A stretch of DNA of 64,000 nucleotides from Aerococcus viridans (GCF_002871935.1 NZ_PNHQ01000002.1:84172-148171); one strand, 5' to 3'. Shown: positions 45,081-55,924, counted from the stretch's first letter. Notes: generated by a model from the sequence alone, not told the origin. Made by a program: numbers and translations.

Positions 45081-45956
45081 TTAGCTATACAGTGGCAGAA
45101 TCGCACAACCAGTTAATTCCGGACCAGTATGCACTGCCAAGGCTGAGCTTAACTGTACATCATATGCTTCTGAAAAATTAGGAAGTGATTCTTTTAATCC
45201 TTCTAGCAAATTAGCTGCTGTAACTCTTGCAGATGGATTCCCACCACAAGTAGCTATCATAAACTCCTGATTTTCAGGTACAACGCTTTTTGCAAGTTCA
45301 ACCATTTTCTTCATAATTTTACCTTCATTGTTTGATTTTGAAGCGCGAATTTTAGCAATTGTAGTATAAATCCCTTCATCATCACAAGTAATAATAGGTT
45401 GAATATTTAACAAAGTACCTACTGCGCCTGTTACACGACCAATTCTTCCACCAGCAATCAAATATTTAAGGTTTGGAATATGGAAAAATACATGCCCCTT
45501 CTCAACTGAGTCCTGTAGCTTTTTGGTAATCATTTGAAAGTCATTTTTCATTTCCAAATACTTAGTAGCAGCAATCATAAATAATCCTGAACCAATACCA
45601 ATATTTTTAGTATCTAAAAGAAAGCATTCTACTTCAGGAAAATCTTCTGCAATTAAACGAATAGAGTTATTTGTACCTGAAAGATTTGAAGAAATCGTTA
45701 CCGCAATAATATGCGTACAACCCTTAGCAATTAAGTTTTTAAATGCCTTTTCGATCAGTTCACCACTTGGTAAGGAAGTTTTAGGAATTTCATTTGCCAT
45801 TCTTTCGAAAACTTCTTGAGGTTGGATGGTTACTCCATCTAAATATTCACCTTCGCTAAAGGCTACATTTAAAGGTAATACTTCGATTTCAAATTTATCT
45901 ACAAACTCTTTTGGAACATCTGAACCAGAGTCCACAATAAAACCTATTTTTTCCAA
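45081..45956 (-). CDS. DegV family fatty-acid-binding protein
   Basis: A 291-residue protein. The N-terminal GFIVDSGSDVPKEF, TSLPSGELIEKAF and ITISSNLSGTNNSIRL and the later LKYLIAGGRIGRV are characteristic DegV/FakB blocks; the Thr/Ser residues there hold the fatty acid carboxylate. FakB proteins hand fatty acids to the kinase FakA, but no fakA is in the window. The start is TTG at 45956 behind GGGGGAA. It is 23 bases downstream of the DUF1836 gene. Confidence 0.9.
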   Translation of the reverse strand: MEKIGFIVDSGSDVPKEFVDKFEIEVLPLNVAFSEGEYLDGVTIQPQEVFERMANEIPKTSLPSGELIEKAFKNLIAKGCTHIIAVTISSNLSGTNNSIRLIAEDFPEVECFLLDTKNIGIGSGLFMIAATKYLEMKNDFQMITKKLQDSVEKGHVFFHIPNLKYLIAGGRIGRVTGAVGTLLNIQPIITCDDEGIYTTIAKIRASKSNNEGKIMKKMVELAKSVVPENQEFMIATCGGNPSARVTAANLLEGLKESLPNFSEAYDVQLSSALAVHTGPELTGCAILPLYS

Positions 45957-45979
45957 ATTGATTCCCCCAACATTAAGCG

Positions 45980-46555
45980 TTATGCTTCTATATCTTTTTC
46001 TGTGATATCTTGTTCTACAAAAGAAATGAATTTTTTTGCAAATAACAAATTAGTTACTGTTTCACAAGCCAAGTAAATAATATACTGATCAAAATAATTC
46101 GGTTTTGAATAGTCTGTTTGGATATCGTCGCTAATTGCTATATTTAAATAGTCATGCGCTTGTCGTTTAATGGTGGTTTCCAATAATCCACAAAACTGGT
46201 TATAAGCATTTGAATTACCTTGAGATTGCGCTATAAAAATCAACACCCGTCGAATGTCTTGGATTGAAATAACTTCCTTAAACAAGGTAATCACAATTAA
46301 ATAAGCAATGTGACGTTTATTGTAATGTCTTTTAATTGGCTTAGGAATTAATCCTAGTTTAACATAGTTATTGACCATCGAAGATGTCACAGGCTTTTTA
46401 TCTGAAGAAAAAATTTGGAATGGTTCTAAATACTGGGTTACAACTGCAATGAGCTGGTCCATATATAAAGGAATATCCGTAATTTCTTCCCATCGCGGCA
46501 TTTTAATATCATCTAAACTTTTGACCCAATTTTCAAATTCTATTTGTTTCTCCAC
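45980..46555 (-). CDS. DUF1836 protein (MerR-like N-terminal DNA-binding fold suspected)
   Basis: A 191-residue protein matching the DUF1836 family: MPRWEEITDIPLYMDQLIAVV, then the helix-turn-helix-like SSMVNNYVKLGLIPKPIKRHYNKRHIAYL. The second block resembles the winged recognition region of MerR proteins, so a regulator is plausible, but its targets are not known. The start is GTG at 46555. A strong TATAAT with an upstream TGG (46587-46592) is the likely promoter. It precedes degV on the same strand. Confidence 0.78.
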   Translation of the reverse strand: MEKQIEFENWVKSLDDIKMPRWEEITDIPLYMDQLIAVVTQYLEPFQIFSSDKKPVTSSMVNNYVKLGLIPKPIKRHYNKRHIAYLIVITLFKEVISIQDIRRVLIFIAQSQGNSNAYNQFCGLLETTIKRQAHDYLNIAISDDIQTDYSKPNYFDQYIIYLACETVTNLLFAKKFISFVEQDITEKDIEA

Positions 46556-46651
46556 TCTTACTCACCCACTATTTCATTATAAGAACATTATACCATAAAG
46601 TTATCATCACTATGAACAATAGTTTTGAATCCGAAAAGTACAGGTATTTAG

Positions 46652-47938
46652 CTAGCGCTTACGCTTTCTTAAAGTCCATTTTGACCAATTCATTCGCGCT
46701 TGTTGCCCACTATTAGTATCTTTAATATTATCTGTCGATTTACTTTGAATTTCATTCGTTTGACGTTGTTTGTTATAATTATTTGTCTTAGTCTCCATCT
46801 CTTCCATAGCTGCTTGGAAATCCGGATCTTCTTTCCCTCGTTTTAATCTTTCTCCATATAATTCTTTCATCAGCTTACGCACAGTTCGTGGATTCACTTC
46901 TTTCCCTTTGGCTTCTGCTGTAGCGATAAAGGTTAATACTTCAATATATGACATTGCTAATGCAGTTGTAACGATGGCAGCAGTTGTACCAGAAATGACA
47001 CCACCTGCTACTGATCCTAATCCTGGAATGAATTTTATGACATTAGAGACAATAAGCCGTCCAACATAAGTTGCTGATCCTGTACCACCAATAGCACCTA
47101 AAATACCTAGAGCTGTTGATTGGTCCATGGAGATACCAAATATTGCTGTAATATGTGCCATCATACCGATTTGCATTGGCACTAGGACAGTGGCATCTGA
47201 GAAAGGTATTGGTGTGAATCCGACACCAAATGTTGTGACAATATATTTACGCGCCCAACGTCTAGCTGCTCGACCCTTTCTATCGATATCAACTTGTTGG
47301 GCATTATTAAAAGCTGTGTGTACGTTATGTGGCAATAAACCGAACGTTCTTTCTACTAATTCCTTAAGGCCGAAAGCGGGAATAGCATAATCATCAGTAA
47401 TTTTATAATCTATAGCCATCAAACGAATAATCGATTGTACCGGTAGATTTTTATTCACTAGGTATCGTTCAAACTTTAAAGCCTGTTCACCAATTGATTG
47501 AGTCAAAACCAGTATGACGGGCATTTTACCTGCAAGATATTCTATCAGTCGTATCTCCATATCTTCAATACGTGAAGCGCTAGCATTTATACAATAGTAA
47601 ACTACATGCATTTGTTCTTGGTTTTTTGACATTTTAGCTAAGGTGTCATTAATTTCACTAGTGACTTGCATTTGGGTATCAGAATCTAATTCCAATCCTC
47701 TAGTATCGTATAGTACCATTGGAACGCCTTCTTTTTCAATTTTACGCAAATGTTTTGTTACTGGTTGTCCAATACCCGTTTCAGCTAATTTTTCACGGAA
47801 AATACTATTAATGAGTGTAGACTTTCCTACTCCAGTTTTTCCTACAACCAAAATGTGTACCTTCTCAATTTTTTCAAGCTCATCTTGTGTTTTTTTAGTT
47901 AACTCATCTGCTAGTGACCAATCCATATTTCTAGCCAT
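46652..47938 (-). CDS. Era-like GTPase with C-terminal DUF697 membrane domain
   Basis: A 428-residue protein. The GTPase domain shows G1 GKTGVGKSTL, a switch Thr in GQPVTKHL and G3 DTRGLE. The expected G4 is TQSIGEQ rather than NKxD, so base specificity may differ. The DUF697 region (~215-340) has hydrophobic segments such as GIMAHITAIFGI and FIPGLGSVAGGVISG. The tail is basic and Gln/Asn-rich. The family is of unknown function. The ATG at 47938 has GAGGTG six bases upstream; a GTG at 47947 lies inside that site. Confidence 0.82.
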   Translation of the reverse strand: MARNMDWSLADELTKKTQDELEKIEKVHILVVGKTGVGKSTLINSIFREKLAETGIGQPVTKHLRKIEKEGVPMVLYDTRGLELDSDTQMQVTSEINDTLAKMSKNQEQMHVVYYCINASASRIEDMEIRLIEYLAGKMPVILVLTQSIGEQALKFERYLVNKNLPVQSIIRLMAIDYKITDDYAIPAFGLKELVERTFGLLPHNVHTAFNNAQQVDIDRKGRAARRWARKYIVTTFGVGFTPIPFSDATVLVPMQIGMMAHITAIFGISMDQSTALGILGAIGGTGSATYVGRLIVSNVIKFIPGLGSVAGGVISGTTAAIVTTALAMSYIEVLTFIATAEAKGKEVNPRTVRKLMKELYGERLKRGKEDPDFQAAMEEMETKTNNYNKQRQTNEIQSKSTDNIKDTNSGQQARMNWSKWTLRKRKR

Positions 47939-48086
47939 TTTGTTCACCTCAACGATTATTTCTTATATTTAATTTTATCAGATATTAGTTAAAATAGTAT
48001 GATATTGAATCAGTTTTTAATAATTACCTCATAGAATATGCTATAATACAAATGTTAAAAACACATCCTACTTAAGGAGGAAAATA

Positions 48087-48758
48087 ATGTCTGCTAATTC
48101 ACGTAGTCGAGAAAAAATGAAATTACCTTATACAAAAGCTTACTATATAACGAATGAGGTCTTAAATTCGGTAACCCATGGTATTGGATTTGTCCTTTCA
48201 ATTGTTGCCACTGTTTTCCTAATTCTAAAAGGGATTGAAAATGAAGATACACTTGAAGTGTTTTCATACGTTATATATGGCCTTTCAATGTGTGCTTTAT
48301 ACTTAGCATCCACTTTATATCATAGCTTCTCTTTTACGAAAGCTGCAGGTATTTTTAAAATTATCGACCACTCATCCATTTTTATTTTAATTGCTGGTTC
48401 ATATACACCATTTGCTCTTGTCGCAATTGGTGGTAGGTTTGGATGGTTTATCTTTATCGCCCAATGGTCTATTGCAATATTCGGCATTGTGGGTAAGATT
48501 CTTTTCCTAAACAAAATGAAGAAATTCTCCACCCTCCTATACATATTAATGGGATGGTTTGGCATAATTGCAATGCCACAAATGGCATCAGCAATCGGTA
48601 GTGGCGGTATTGCTTGGTTAATTGCAGGCGGCGTAACCTATACGGTTGGTACTATTTTCTATGCACATGATGATCTTAAATTCTGGCATGTCATTTGGCA
48701 TCTATTTGTACTTGGTGGTAGTATTGCTATGTACTTCTCAGTGCTATTGTACGTGTAA
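48087..48758 (+). CDS. trhA: Hemolysin III / TrhA family membrane protein (PAQR)
   Basis: The 223-residue protein has seven predicted helices. VLNSVTHGIGF and LASTLYHSF provide conserved His residues. DHSSIFILIAGSYTPFAL is the family signature. C-terminal FYAHDDLKFWHVIWHLFVLGG carries the other metal-ligand His pattern. Despite the name, these proteins are mostly thought to affect membrane homeostasis. The ATG follows TAAGGAGG. A very long hairpin follows the stop. Confidence 0.92.
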   Translation: MSANSRSREKMKLPYTKAYYITNEVLNSVTHGIGFVLSIVATVFLILKGIENEDTLEVFSYVIYGLSMCALYLASTLYHSFSFTKAAGIFKIIDHSSIFILIAGSYTPFALVAIGGRFGWFIFIAQWSIAIFGIVGKILFLNKMKKFSTLLYILMGWFGIIAMPQMASAIGSGGIAWLIAGGVTYTVGTIFYAHDDLKFWHVIWHLFVLGGSIAMYFSVLLYV

Positions 48759-48772
48759 GAAACATAACAATT

Positions 48773-48830
48773 CATATAAGTAAATAAGGGGAAGTGACTT
48801 CTTTGTCACCTCCCCTTATTTACTTATATG
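48773..48830. terminator. 26-bp hairpin terminator between hemolysin III and ArAE genes
   Basis: Arms 48773-48798 and 48805-48830 pair at 25 of 26 positions (one A·C mismatch) around the loop ttcttt. The core is GTGAC/GTCAC and AAGGGGA/TCCCCTT. It separates two converging genes and is unusually long for a terminator. Confidence 0.85.
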
Positions 48831-48844
48831 CATCTGTTCTTCAA

Positions 48845-49831
48845 TTATTTCTTATTTTGCAGATACTTTAATCGCTGACTACTTTTATAAAATTCATATT
48901 TTAAATTCAAAAATTTTTCACAGTCTAATAAAATATCAAAAAGCATTGAACGGGTTTCAAACTCATTTCTACTTTGGGGGAGCGGTTGCATTCTAAAGCG
49001 CGTCTTTAATTGTGCTAATTCATTTCTAAGTTTAGCCGCCGTATTCATTTCAGATAATTCTTGACTAACATGTCTGAAAAAATCACTCAAATCATATGTT
49101 TGCTCTGTTGATTCAAAAATATTATCTAGGGAATTATTAATATCATAAAGAATAATTAGTTGTGAACTACGCATAGAAAAATAATTTTGATAATAAATTT
49201 GACTTTCACCGCTAATATTATTTTCTGCCTCTTTCATAGCTAGGTATTCGCCATGTTTAGCTAATTCATAAGCTTGATCAATATGCTCATATAATAGATA
49301 GTTTTGATGATGAGACGTATCCATTTTATCAGCTAATTGGTTTAAAATGGTTTGCATTTCCGCTTCAATTTCCACCTTTACCTTATTCATCTGACCACTT
49401 TCAGATGTTTGGTACAAATTGACTATTACAGCAATCCCTACACCTATAACTAATAGCAGCATCTCATTGATCCACCAATTAAAATCAGAAGCTTGTTCTA
49501 ATAATAAGTGTGAGATAAAGACTGCACAGGGTGCAATCGCATTATCACTTTTAAGATAGACTGAAATAGGATAGGTTATCAGTAAATAAAGTGAGAATAC
49601 CCAGATTTCATATCCAAAAATGTTAAATAATATAGTGGCAATCAGCAAACTTAAAATCATAGTAAGGGTCAAGTTTTCAATGTATTGAACAGTTTTCTTG
49701 CTGGTTTCTGCTAATGAAAGAATCGCAATAACACCAGCAGATACCGCATAATCTAACCCTAGCCATTGCGCTAAAAAAATCGCAATAAATGTGGCCACTG
49801 CATATTTTGCACTTTTAATTGCTATAGGCAT
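48845..49831 (-). CDS. Aromatic acid exporter family protein (ArAE/DUF939, FUSC-like)
   Basis: A 328-residue protein. Six hydrophobic helices occupy residues ~8-150 (KYAVATFIAIFLAQWLGLDYAVSAGVIAIL, then LTLTMILSLLIATILF). A long helical cytoplasmic domain with conserved polar residues follows. This is the half-size ArAE_1/DUF939 layout. Substrate unknown. The ATG follows AAAGGAGC. It is monocistronic, convergent with the hemolysin III gene. Confidence 0.85.
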   Translation of the reverse strand: MPIAIKSAKYAVATFIAIFLAQWLGLDYAVSAGVIAILSLAETSKKTVQYIENLTLTMILSLLIATILFNIFGYEIWVFSLYLLITYPISVYLKSDNAIAPCAVFISHLLLEQASDFNWWINEMLLLVIGVGIAVIVNLYQTSESGQMNKVKVEIEAEMQTILNQLADKMDTSHHQNYLLYEHIDQAYELAKHGEYLAMKEAENNISGESQIYYQNYFSMRSSQLIILYDINNSLDNIFESTEQTYDLSDFFRHVSQELSEMNTAAKLRNELAQLKTRFRMQPLPQSRNEFETRSMLFDILLDCEKFLNLKYEFYKSSQRLKYLQNKK

Positions 49832-50008
49832 TCGATCGCTCCTTTAACTATACTCATGCATATTTTAGCATATATTCTGAAATTCATTTTGTAAAAAACG
49901 TAGCACACTACCAAATTTCCAAAAAAGTGCGCAAAGATAATGAAATATGGTAGAATAGTGTCAGCGAGTAAGATCACATTTTTAATAAATTTATAAAAGG
50001 AGCAAAAA

Positions 50009-50227
50009 ATGATTTTTAAAGTTACTTATCAAGACTCATTGACTGAAGTACCACGTCGTGAGTCAACACACACTATGTATATCCAAGCTGAAACTAAACG
50101 TGAAGTTCGTGCCTATCTAGAGAATGAAACCCCCTATCTAGTCGAGTTTATTCAACCACTTGAAGGTGCGCATTTAGAATACGAACAACAAAATCCAGAC
50201 TTTAAAGTTGTGGAGCTTTCTAATTAA
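50009..50227 (+). CDS. rpoY: RNA polymerase epsilon subunit (YkzG)
   Basis: A 72-residue protein typical of RpoY: starts [10 protein letters not shown], has the charged TKREVRAYL segment and ends [10 protein letters not shown]. It associates with RNA polymerase in Firmicutes. It is directly upstream of rnjA and shares one base with its start (TAATG), the conserved arrangement. The ATG follows AAAAGGAGC. An extended -10 (TGGTAGAAT, near 49949-49957) is the likely promoter. Confidence 0.95.
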   Translation: MIFKVTYQDSLTEVPRRESTHTMYIQAETKREVRAYLENETPYLVEFIQPLEGAHLEYEQQNPDFKVVELSN

Positions 50228-51900
50228 TGAAAGTTGATATAAAAAATAATGAAGTTGGCGTTTTCGCTTTCGGGGGATTAGACGAAATCGGTAAAAACTC
50301 TTATGGGGTCCAATTTCAAGATGAAATATTATTATTAGACGCTGGAGTTAAATTCCCAGAAGACGATTTGTTAGGTATTGACTATGTTATTGCCAATTAT
50401 CAATACCTCATTCAAAACAAACAAAAAGTTAAAGGTTTATTCATTACCCATGGTCACGAAGATCATATTGGTGGTATTCCTTTCTTACTAAAACAAATCA
50501 ATATTCCAATCTATGCAGGAAAATTAGCCATGGCATTGATTAAGAATAAACTAGAAGAACACGGTTTATTACGAGATGCAGAATTGCATATTATTGATGA
50601 AGACTCTGTTATCAAGTTTAGAAAAACATCCGTTTCTTTTTATCGCACTACCCACTCTATTCCAGACGCAATGGGCATCGTGGTAAAGACCCCACCAGGT
50701 AATGTTGTGTTTACTGGTGATTATAAATTCGATTTCACGCCAGTTGATGAACCAGCTGATATCCATAAAATGGCTAAAATTGGTGAAGAAGGTGTCCTAT
50801 TATTACTTGGTGACTCCACAAATGCTGAAATTCCAGGCTTTACCCAATCAGAACGTGCTGTTGGTGAATCATTAGCAGATATCATGTCCAACATCGAAGG
50901 TCGAATAATCTTTGCATCATTCGCTTCAAATATTTCACGTCTATCGCAAGCTATTGATGTTGCGGTTGCTCAAGGTAGAAAAATAGCCGTATTTGGTCGA
51001 TCTATGGAAGCCGCCATTCGTAATGCTATCGAACTTGGCTACTTTAATGTTGGTGAGGATGCTTTTATTCAAAGTAACGAAATCAACCAATACCCAGCAA
51101 ACGAAATTTTAATTATGTGTACTGGTTCTCAAGGTGAACCAATGGCTGCTCTTTCTCGAATTGCTAACGGTACCCACCGACAAATTTCTATTCAACCAGA
51201 CGATACTGTGATCTTCTCATCTAGCCCTATTCCAGGTAATACTTTATCTGTAAACCATGTTATCAACCAATTATTGGCTGCAGGAGCGGAAGTTATACAT
51301 GGCAAAGTAAACAATGTCCATACTTCTGGACACGGGGGTCAACAAGAACAAAAACTCATGTTATCGTTGATGAAGCCGAAATATTTTATGCCTGTTCATG
51401 GAGAGTACCGTATGTTAAGTATTCAAGCCGAACAAGCTGAATTAGTCGGAATTCCACGTGAAAATATATTTATTATGCAGAATGGTGAAGTCTTAGCTTT
51501 AACGCAAGACTCAGCTCGTCGCGCAGGTAGTTTCCCAGGTGAAGCTGTTTATGTTGACGGTAAAGGCATTGGAGATATCGGCAATATTGTTTTACGTGAC
51601 CGACACAATCTTTCTGAAGATGGTTTAGTATTGGCTGTTGTATCTGTTGACTTTAGCAAGAATGAATTACTCGCTGGTCCTGATATTGTTTCTCGTGGTT
51701 TCATTTACATGCGTGAATCAGTTGGTTTGATTCAAGATGCGCAAAAAGTTATCCGAACCACAGTTATCGGCCACCTTAATTCTGGTAAGAAAGTGAACGA
51801 AAAAATATTACGTGATGCAATGCAAAACGCCCTACAACCATTCTTATATAAACGCACTAAACGTAATCCAATGATTATGGCTGTCGTTATGCCTGTATAA
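50227..51900 (+). CDS. rnjA: Ribonuclease J1
   Basis: A 557-residue metallo-beta-lactamase/beta-CASP nuclease that degrades and matures RNA. The zinc-binding motif [10 protein letters not shown] is near residue 77, and [19 protein letters not shown] and the late HTSGHGGQ follow. The C-terminal domain is complete. It is translationally coupled to rpoY. A terminator follows the stop. Confidence 0.97.
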   Translation: MKVDIKNNEVGVFAFGGLDEIGKNSYGVQFQDEILLLDAGVKFPEDDLLGIDYVIANYQYLIQNKQKVKGLFITHGHEDHIGGIPFLLKQINIPIYAGKLAMALIKNKLEEHGLLRDAELHIIDEDSVIKFRKTSVSFYRTTHSIPDAMGIVVKTPPGNVVFTGDYKFDFTPVDEPADIHKMAKIGEEGVLLLLGDSTNAEIPGFTQSERAVGESLADIMSNIEGRIIFASFASNISRLSQAIDVAVAQGRKIAVFGRSMEAAIRNAIELGYFNVGEDAFIQSNEINQYPANEILIMCTGSQGEPMAALSRIANGTHRQISIQPDDTVIFSSSPIPGNTLSVNHVINQLLAAGAEVIHGKVNNVHTSGHGGQQEQKLMLSLMKPKYFMPVHGEYRMLSIQAEQAELVGIPRENIFIMQNGEVLALTQDSARRAGSFPGEAVYVDGKGIGDIGNIVLRDRHNLSEDGLVLAVVSVDFSKNELLAGPDIVSRGFIYMRESVGLIQDAQKVIRTTVIGHLNSGKKVNEKILRDAMQNALQPFLYKRTKRNPMIMAVVMPV

Positions 51901-51911
51901 TGATAGAATTG

Positions 51912-51959
51912 AAAAACCTGCGATATCGAGCTTATTAAGCTTATATCGCAGGTTTTCTT
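51912..51959. terminator. Terminator shared by rnjA and liaR
   Basis: 14-bp stem AAAACCTGCGATAT/ATATCGCAGGTTTT with an inner AGCTT/AAGCT pairing, T-rich on both flanks. It lies between convergent ends. Confidence 0.88.
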
Positions 51960-52591
51960 TATTTTACAAGCTGATGTTGAAAAGCATAAATAGTCGCTTG
52001 TGTGCGATCCTCTACACCTAATTTTGATAGTATATTGGATACATGTGTTTTTACAGTCTTCAAAGTAATGTATAACTCGTCAGCAATTTCCTGGTTTGAT
52101 TTACCAGCAGCAATCAACTGCAGAACCTCTTGCTCACGTGACGTTAAATCGTCATGAAGATAATGGCGGTTAGATTCTACCTCATGAGCAATGAGTTTTT
52201 CATTTACGGTGGGGGCAATGACTGATTCACCGGCGAATGTTCGCCGAATAGCTGAAGCAATTTCGCTAGCTGAAGATGTTTTTAGTATATACCCTTTTGC
52301 ACCAGCCTGCATTGCTGGATATACTTTTTCATCATCAATAAAAGAAGTAACAATTAAAATATTTGCTTCTGGCCACTCGGCTAAAATGTCTTGTGTCGCT
52401 TGTATACCATCCATATTATCCATCACTAAATCCATTAAAATAATATCTGGACGTAAGCTTAAAGCTAATTTTTTGCCTTCTAATCCATCTCTTGCTTCCC
52501 CCACTATGTCTATATCTGCTTGAGTAGATAGATAGGTTGAAACGCCTAATCTGACCATTTCATGATCATCTACTAGTAATACACTAATCAT
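51959..52591 (-). CDS. liaR: LiaR/VraR-type response regulator
   Basis: A 210-residue NarL/FixJ-type regulator. The receiver domain has the acidic pair in LLVDDHEMV, the phosphate-accepting Asp in [10 protein letters not shown], and Lys in GYILKTSS. The LuxR-type helix-turn-helix is [26 protein letters not shown]. The ATG at 52591 is preceded by GGAGGG and lies eight bases inside the end of liaS. LiaFSR senses cell-envelope damage by antimicrobial peptides and cell-wall antibiotics. Confidence 0.94.
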   Translation of the reverse strand: MISVLLVDDHEMVRLGVSTYLSTQADIDIVGEARDGLEGKKLALSLRPDIILMDLVMDNMDGIQATQDILAEWPEANILIVTSFIDDEKVYPAMQAGAKGYILKTSSASEIASAIRRTFAGESVIAPTVNEKLIAHEVESNRHYLHDDLTSREQEVLQLIAAGKSNQEIADELYITLKTVKTHVSNILSKLGVEDRTQATIYAFQHQLVK

Positions 52592-53645
52592 ACATACCCT
52601 CCATTTTTCTTGGTATAACAATTTGTACTAAGGTCCCCTGATTTTCAAAAGATATAATATTCGCACTGCCACCTAATTGTCCAACACGCTCTTGGATATT
52701 TTTCAAACCATACCCGCCACTTTGTGCTAATTCTTTATCCGTATCAAAACCCACACCATCATCCGAAAACCTTAGGTAAATATTCCGATCTTTCTCATAT
52801 AAATGGCACTCTATAATTTGCGCTTTTGCGTGTCTTAGGCTATTAGACAATAATTCTTGTACAATCCGAAATAAGTGGTTCTCTACTTCCGGTAGCAACT
52901 GAACATCAGTCACCGTTGCTTCGAAATTGATTTTTACTTTTGTTTCTAATTCTCTAAAGAGCTGTTTAATCCCTTCTGCTAAAGTTTGATTGGTTAGTGA
53001 AATTGGGCGTAGATGGAGGAGTAATGACCGCATCTCAGCCTGTGCTTGATCAACCATATCAGCCACTTTACCAATAAGTTGTTGATTTACGGGATCTATA
53101 TTATCTGCTTGTTCTTGAATCGCAGATAGAAGCATTGTCATAGCGAATAATTGCTGACTAACTGAATCATGTAATTCCCTAGCGATTCGTTGTCGTTCCT
53201 CTTTGACTATTTCATTTCGATTCATCTCAGAATTTGCTTCGCCAGCTACTGTCTTCGCTTGTAAGGCCATTTCCATATTCTGCAACATCACTCTTAACTG
53301 CTCAATTTGACCTTCCAGTTGATCATTCGTATATGTACCAGTCACTTCACCTTGAAAAACAGGTGAATCATATTTCCGAGTAGTCAAAGCGGTTAATTTT
53401 GCAGTTAATCGCTGCTCATCCTTATATAAGAAGAAATACAAAATAAAAGTTGCCAGTAAGGAGATGCCCATATTGATCATTAACAAATAGATAAAAGGTA
53501 AAGTTAAACGTGCAACACCAAGATAGGATGTTTTAACGTACATCATATTTGGTGCAAGTATCATTAAGATATATGCGCCAATTGACAAAGTTAATAGTGA
53601 TAACCAAATAACTAGAAAGATAGTTAACAGGCGACGTCCTCTCAT
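52584..53645 (-). CDS. liaS: LiaS/VraS-type sensor histidine kinase
   Basis: A 353-residue kinase with two N-terminal membrane helices (about 10-30 and 48-72), which is the short 'intramembrane-sensing' layout. A HisKA_3 dimerisation domain with His in [15 protein letters not shown] and a HATPase_c domain with DDGVGFD and [12 protein letters not shown] follow. It works with LiaF and LiaR. Its ATG lies inside the end of liaF (four-base overlap). Confidence 0.94.
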   Translation of the reverse strand: MRGRRLLTIFLVIWLSLLTLSIGAYILMILAPNMMYVKTSYLGVARLTLPFIYLLMINMGISLLATFILYFFLYKDEQRLTAKLTALTTRKYDSPVFQGEVTGTYTNDQLEGQIEQLRVMLQNMEMALQAKTVAGEANSEMNRNEIVKEERQRIARELHDSVSQQLFAMTMLLSAIQEQADNIDPVNQQLIGKVADMVDQAQAEMRSLLLHLRPISLTNQTLAEGIKQLFRELETKVKINFEATVTDVQLLPEVENHLFRIVQELLSNSLRHAKAQIIECHLYEKDRNIYLRFSDDGVGFDTDKELAQSGGYGLKNIQERVGQLGGSANIISFENQGTLVQIVIPRKMEGMYD

Positions 53646-54394
53646 AAAAAGACCACCTCAACCGCTCCCCATCCTTGAGAAACTTGTAAATAAATCTTTC
53701 GATTGCTTTGTTGATAATCATTACTCATAAAAATTTTTCGCTCATTATTTAATGGTATTTTCTTACCATTCCAGTTCACTTCCGTACGAAAGCCATTAGC
53801 ATGTAATTCAAAGCCAATACCTTCAGGCACAACCAGTTTCGTATGACCAATTAATTGATTAATTACCACCACATTTGTACCAAGAGGGACAATAGTTGAT
53901 CCAAAATCAATAAAGGTATTTGCATACAAATGATACAGCTCAATATTTTTCCAAGTATATATTTCTTCTTGATACGGCGCATGATTAAATAATTGATCAA
54001 ATACTAAAAAAGTTTCTTTCTTATTAAACTTATTATCTTCCATTTCCACAATCTTCGTTTGACGTAAAGTTAAATCATATTTCTCATTATCAGATTGATC
54101 TCTAGTAATGCCATAGTAGACCAAACCAACAACGATCATGGTTAATAAAATGCCTGAAATATAAGGTAAGGTCACTATTCCAATAAAAATGAGGAAGCAC
54201 CCTATAGCAACTAGTAATAAATTCAACCAACTTTGATGCTGCTTTTCTTCATTTATTTGCATTTTTATATGGTTACTGATAGCCAATAAGCCACAGCCGA
54301 CCACAATAGAAATCACATTTTCTGGTTTAATCAATAAACCTGTAAAAACAATTAATCCGGCAAAACAAGCTAATATCATCCATAGATTCCTCAT
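53642..54394 (-). CDS. liaF: LiaF-like negative regulator of the envelope-stress system
   Basis: A 250-residue protein with four N-terminal membrane helices (residues ~1-100) and a cytosolic beta-rich C-terminal domain. That domain has IVPLGTNVVVINQLIGHTKLVVP and [10 protein letters not shown], the family hallmark of the LiaF/VraT C-terminus. LiaF holds LiaS inactive without stress. The ATG at 54394 has GGAGGG upstream. First in the liaF-liaS-liaR operon, a conserved order. Confidence 0.88.
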   Translation of the reverse strand: MRNLWMILACFAGLIVFTGLLIKPENVISIVVGCGLLAISNHIKMQINEEKQHQSWLNLLLVAIGCFLIFIGIVTLPYISGILLTMIVVGLVYYGITRDQSDNEKYDLTLRQTKIVEMEDNKFNKKETFLVFDQLFNHAPYQEEIYTWKNIELYHLYANTFIDFGSTIVPLGTNVVVINQLIGHTKLVVPEGIGFELHANGFRTEVNWNGKKIPLNNERKIFMSNDYQQSNRKIYLQVSQGWGAVEVVFL

Positions 54395-54518
54395 ATTGCC
54401 CTCCATCCTCTTCATATTTTAATCATACCATTTTACATTTTACTACATATGACCATTTTATGAGATAGATAATCTTTTTACATTAGACCTAAGCCTTAAA
54501 CTTATCATAATAGTTTGT

Positions 54519-54562
54519 AAAAAAGACATACCTCCACCACATGTGTGATAGAGATATGTCTT
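54519..54562 (-). terminator. Terminator of greA
   Basis: On the minus strand AAGACATA pairs with TATGTCTT around an inner CACACATGTGGTG region, followed by a T-run. Confidence 0.7.
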
Positions 54563-54576
54563 AAAATTTACTTAAA

Positions 54577-55056
54577 TTAGATTGCATCGACACTAATAAT
54601 TTTTACTACCATGTCGCCACCTGGTGTGTCAATTGTCACTTCATCGTTTACACTTTTACCAATCAATGCTTGTGCAATCGGTGATTCATTAGAAATCTTA
54701 CCATCTAATGGATCTGCTTCTGCACGACCAACGATAGAGTAAACTTCTTCATCACCATCAGGTAACTCAATAAAAGTTACTTTACGTCCGAGCGAAACAA
54801 TACCTTCATCGATTTCATTTGGATCAATAATTTTTGCGTAACGAACCATTTTCTCTAATTTCTGAATTTGACCCTCAACAAAGGCCTGTTCATCTTTAGC
54901 CGCTTCATATTCAGAGTTTTCTGATAAATCTCCATATGAACGTGCGATTTTAATTCGTTCTACGATTTCTTTACGTTTTACAATTTTTAACTCGTCTAAA
55001 TCTTGTTGAATTTTCTCAAGACCTTCTTGGGTCATTGGATATACTTCTTCTGCCAT
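54577..55056 (-). CDS. greA: Transcript cleavage factor GreA
   Basis: A 159-residue protein with the N-terminal coiled coil carrying the acidic tip ([16 protein letters not shown]) and a C-terminal FKBP-like domain ([31 protein letters not shown]). It rescues backtracked RNA polymerase by inducing RNA cleavage. The ATG follows TTAGGAG. Last gene of the alaS-to-greA block. Confidence 0.97.
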   Translation of the reverse strand: MAEEVYPMTQEGLEKIQQDLDELKIVKRKEIVERIKIARSYGDLSENSEYEAAKDEQAFVEGQIQKLEKMVRYAKIIDPNEIDEGIVSLGRKVTFIELPDGDEEVYSIVGRAEADPLDGKISNESPIAQALIGKSVNDEVTIDTPGGDMVVKIISVDAI

Positions 55057-55174
55057 ACTTCTACTCCTAACAACAATAGTAATTTCAACTTATCAAAAGT
55101 GAATAGACCCACAATATCATGGAACTAGATATTTTGCAATACACTTAATTTGATAATCTCTAATAATATTTTAA

Positions 55175-55810
55175 TTAATCTGTTTTTAAGTCATCTGGAA
55201 TGATTGAGCGAATTTTAGTTGTCATCAAATCAATCGCAACATTATTGGAGCCACCTTCTGGAATAATGATATCTGCAAATTTTTTCGTTGGTTCGATAAA
55301 TTGCTCATGCATGGGTTTTACAACCGACGTATACATATCAATAATCGAGTCTAATGAACGTCCACGCTCAGCCATATCACGCTTAATACGCCGGATAATA
55401 CGGATATCATCATCAGTATCTACAAAGACTTTAATATCCATTAAATCCCTCAGTTCTTTATCAAAGAAGATTAAAATACCTTCAATAATAATCACTTCTT
55501 TGGGTTCTAAACGAATCGTTTCTTCTGCACGATTATGTTGAGTGAAATCATAAACCGGCATTTGAACAGATTCTCCATCTAATAATTGTCGAATATGATC
55601 ACTTAATAAATCATTGTCAAATGCTAGTGGGTGGTCGTAGTTAGTTAACGCACGTTCATCCATTGTTAAATGACTTTGATCCTTATAGTAAGCATCTTGT
55701 GGGATATAAGCTAAACTGACATCGCCAAATTCTTCAATAATTTTACGGGTTACAGTTGTCTTCCCTGAACCTGTACCACCTGTTACACCGATGATGATTG
55801 GCTTACGCAT
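55175..55810 (-). CDS. udk: Uridine kinase
   Basis: A 211-residue kinase that makes UMP/CMP from uridine/cytidine. The P-loop [13 protein letters not shown] is at residues 8-20, followed by [28 protein letters not shown] and the [16 protein letters not shown] region. The ATG follows GGAAGG. It might use uridine brought in by the CNT transporter elsewhere in this window (inference). Confidence 0.96.
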   Translation of the reverse strand: MRKPIIIGVTGGTGSGKTTVTRKIIEEFGDVSLAYIPQDAYYKDQSHLTMDERALTNYDHPLAFDNDLLSDHIRQLLDGESVQMPVYDFTQHNRAEETIRLEPKEVIIIEGILIFFDKELRDLMDIKVFVDTDDDIRIIRRIKRDMAERGRSLDSIIDMYTSVVKPMHEQFIEPTKKFADIIIPEGGSNNVAIDLMTTKIRSIIPDDLKTD

Positions 55811-55924
55811 TCAAAACACACCTTCCTGATATTAAAAATAAGCTCGAATTCACTGCTATTAAATATAGAGAAAAATGTTCTCAATTGCAAGTAAATTCAA
55901 GCTATTTTTATTTTTTACTGTAAA

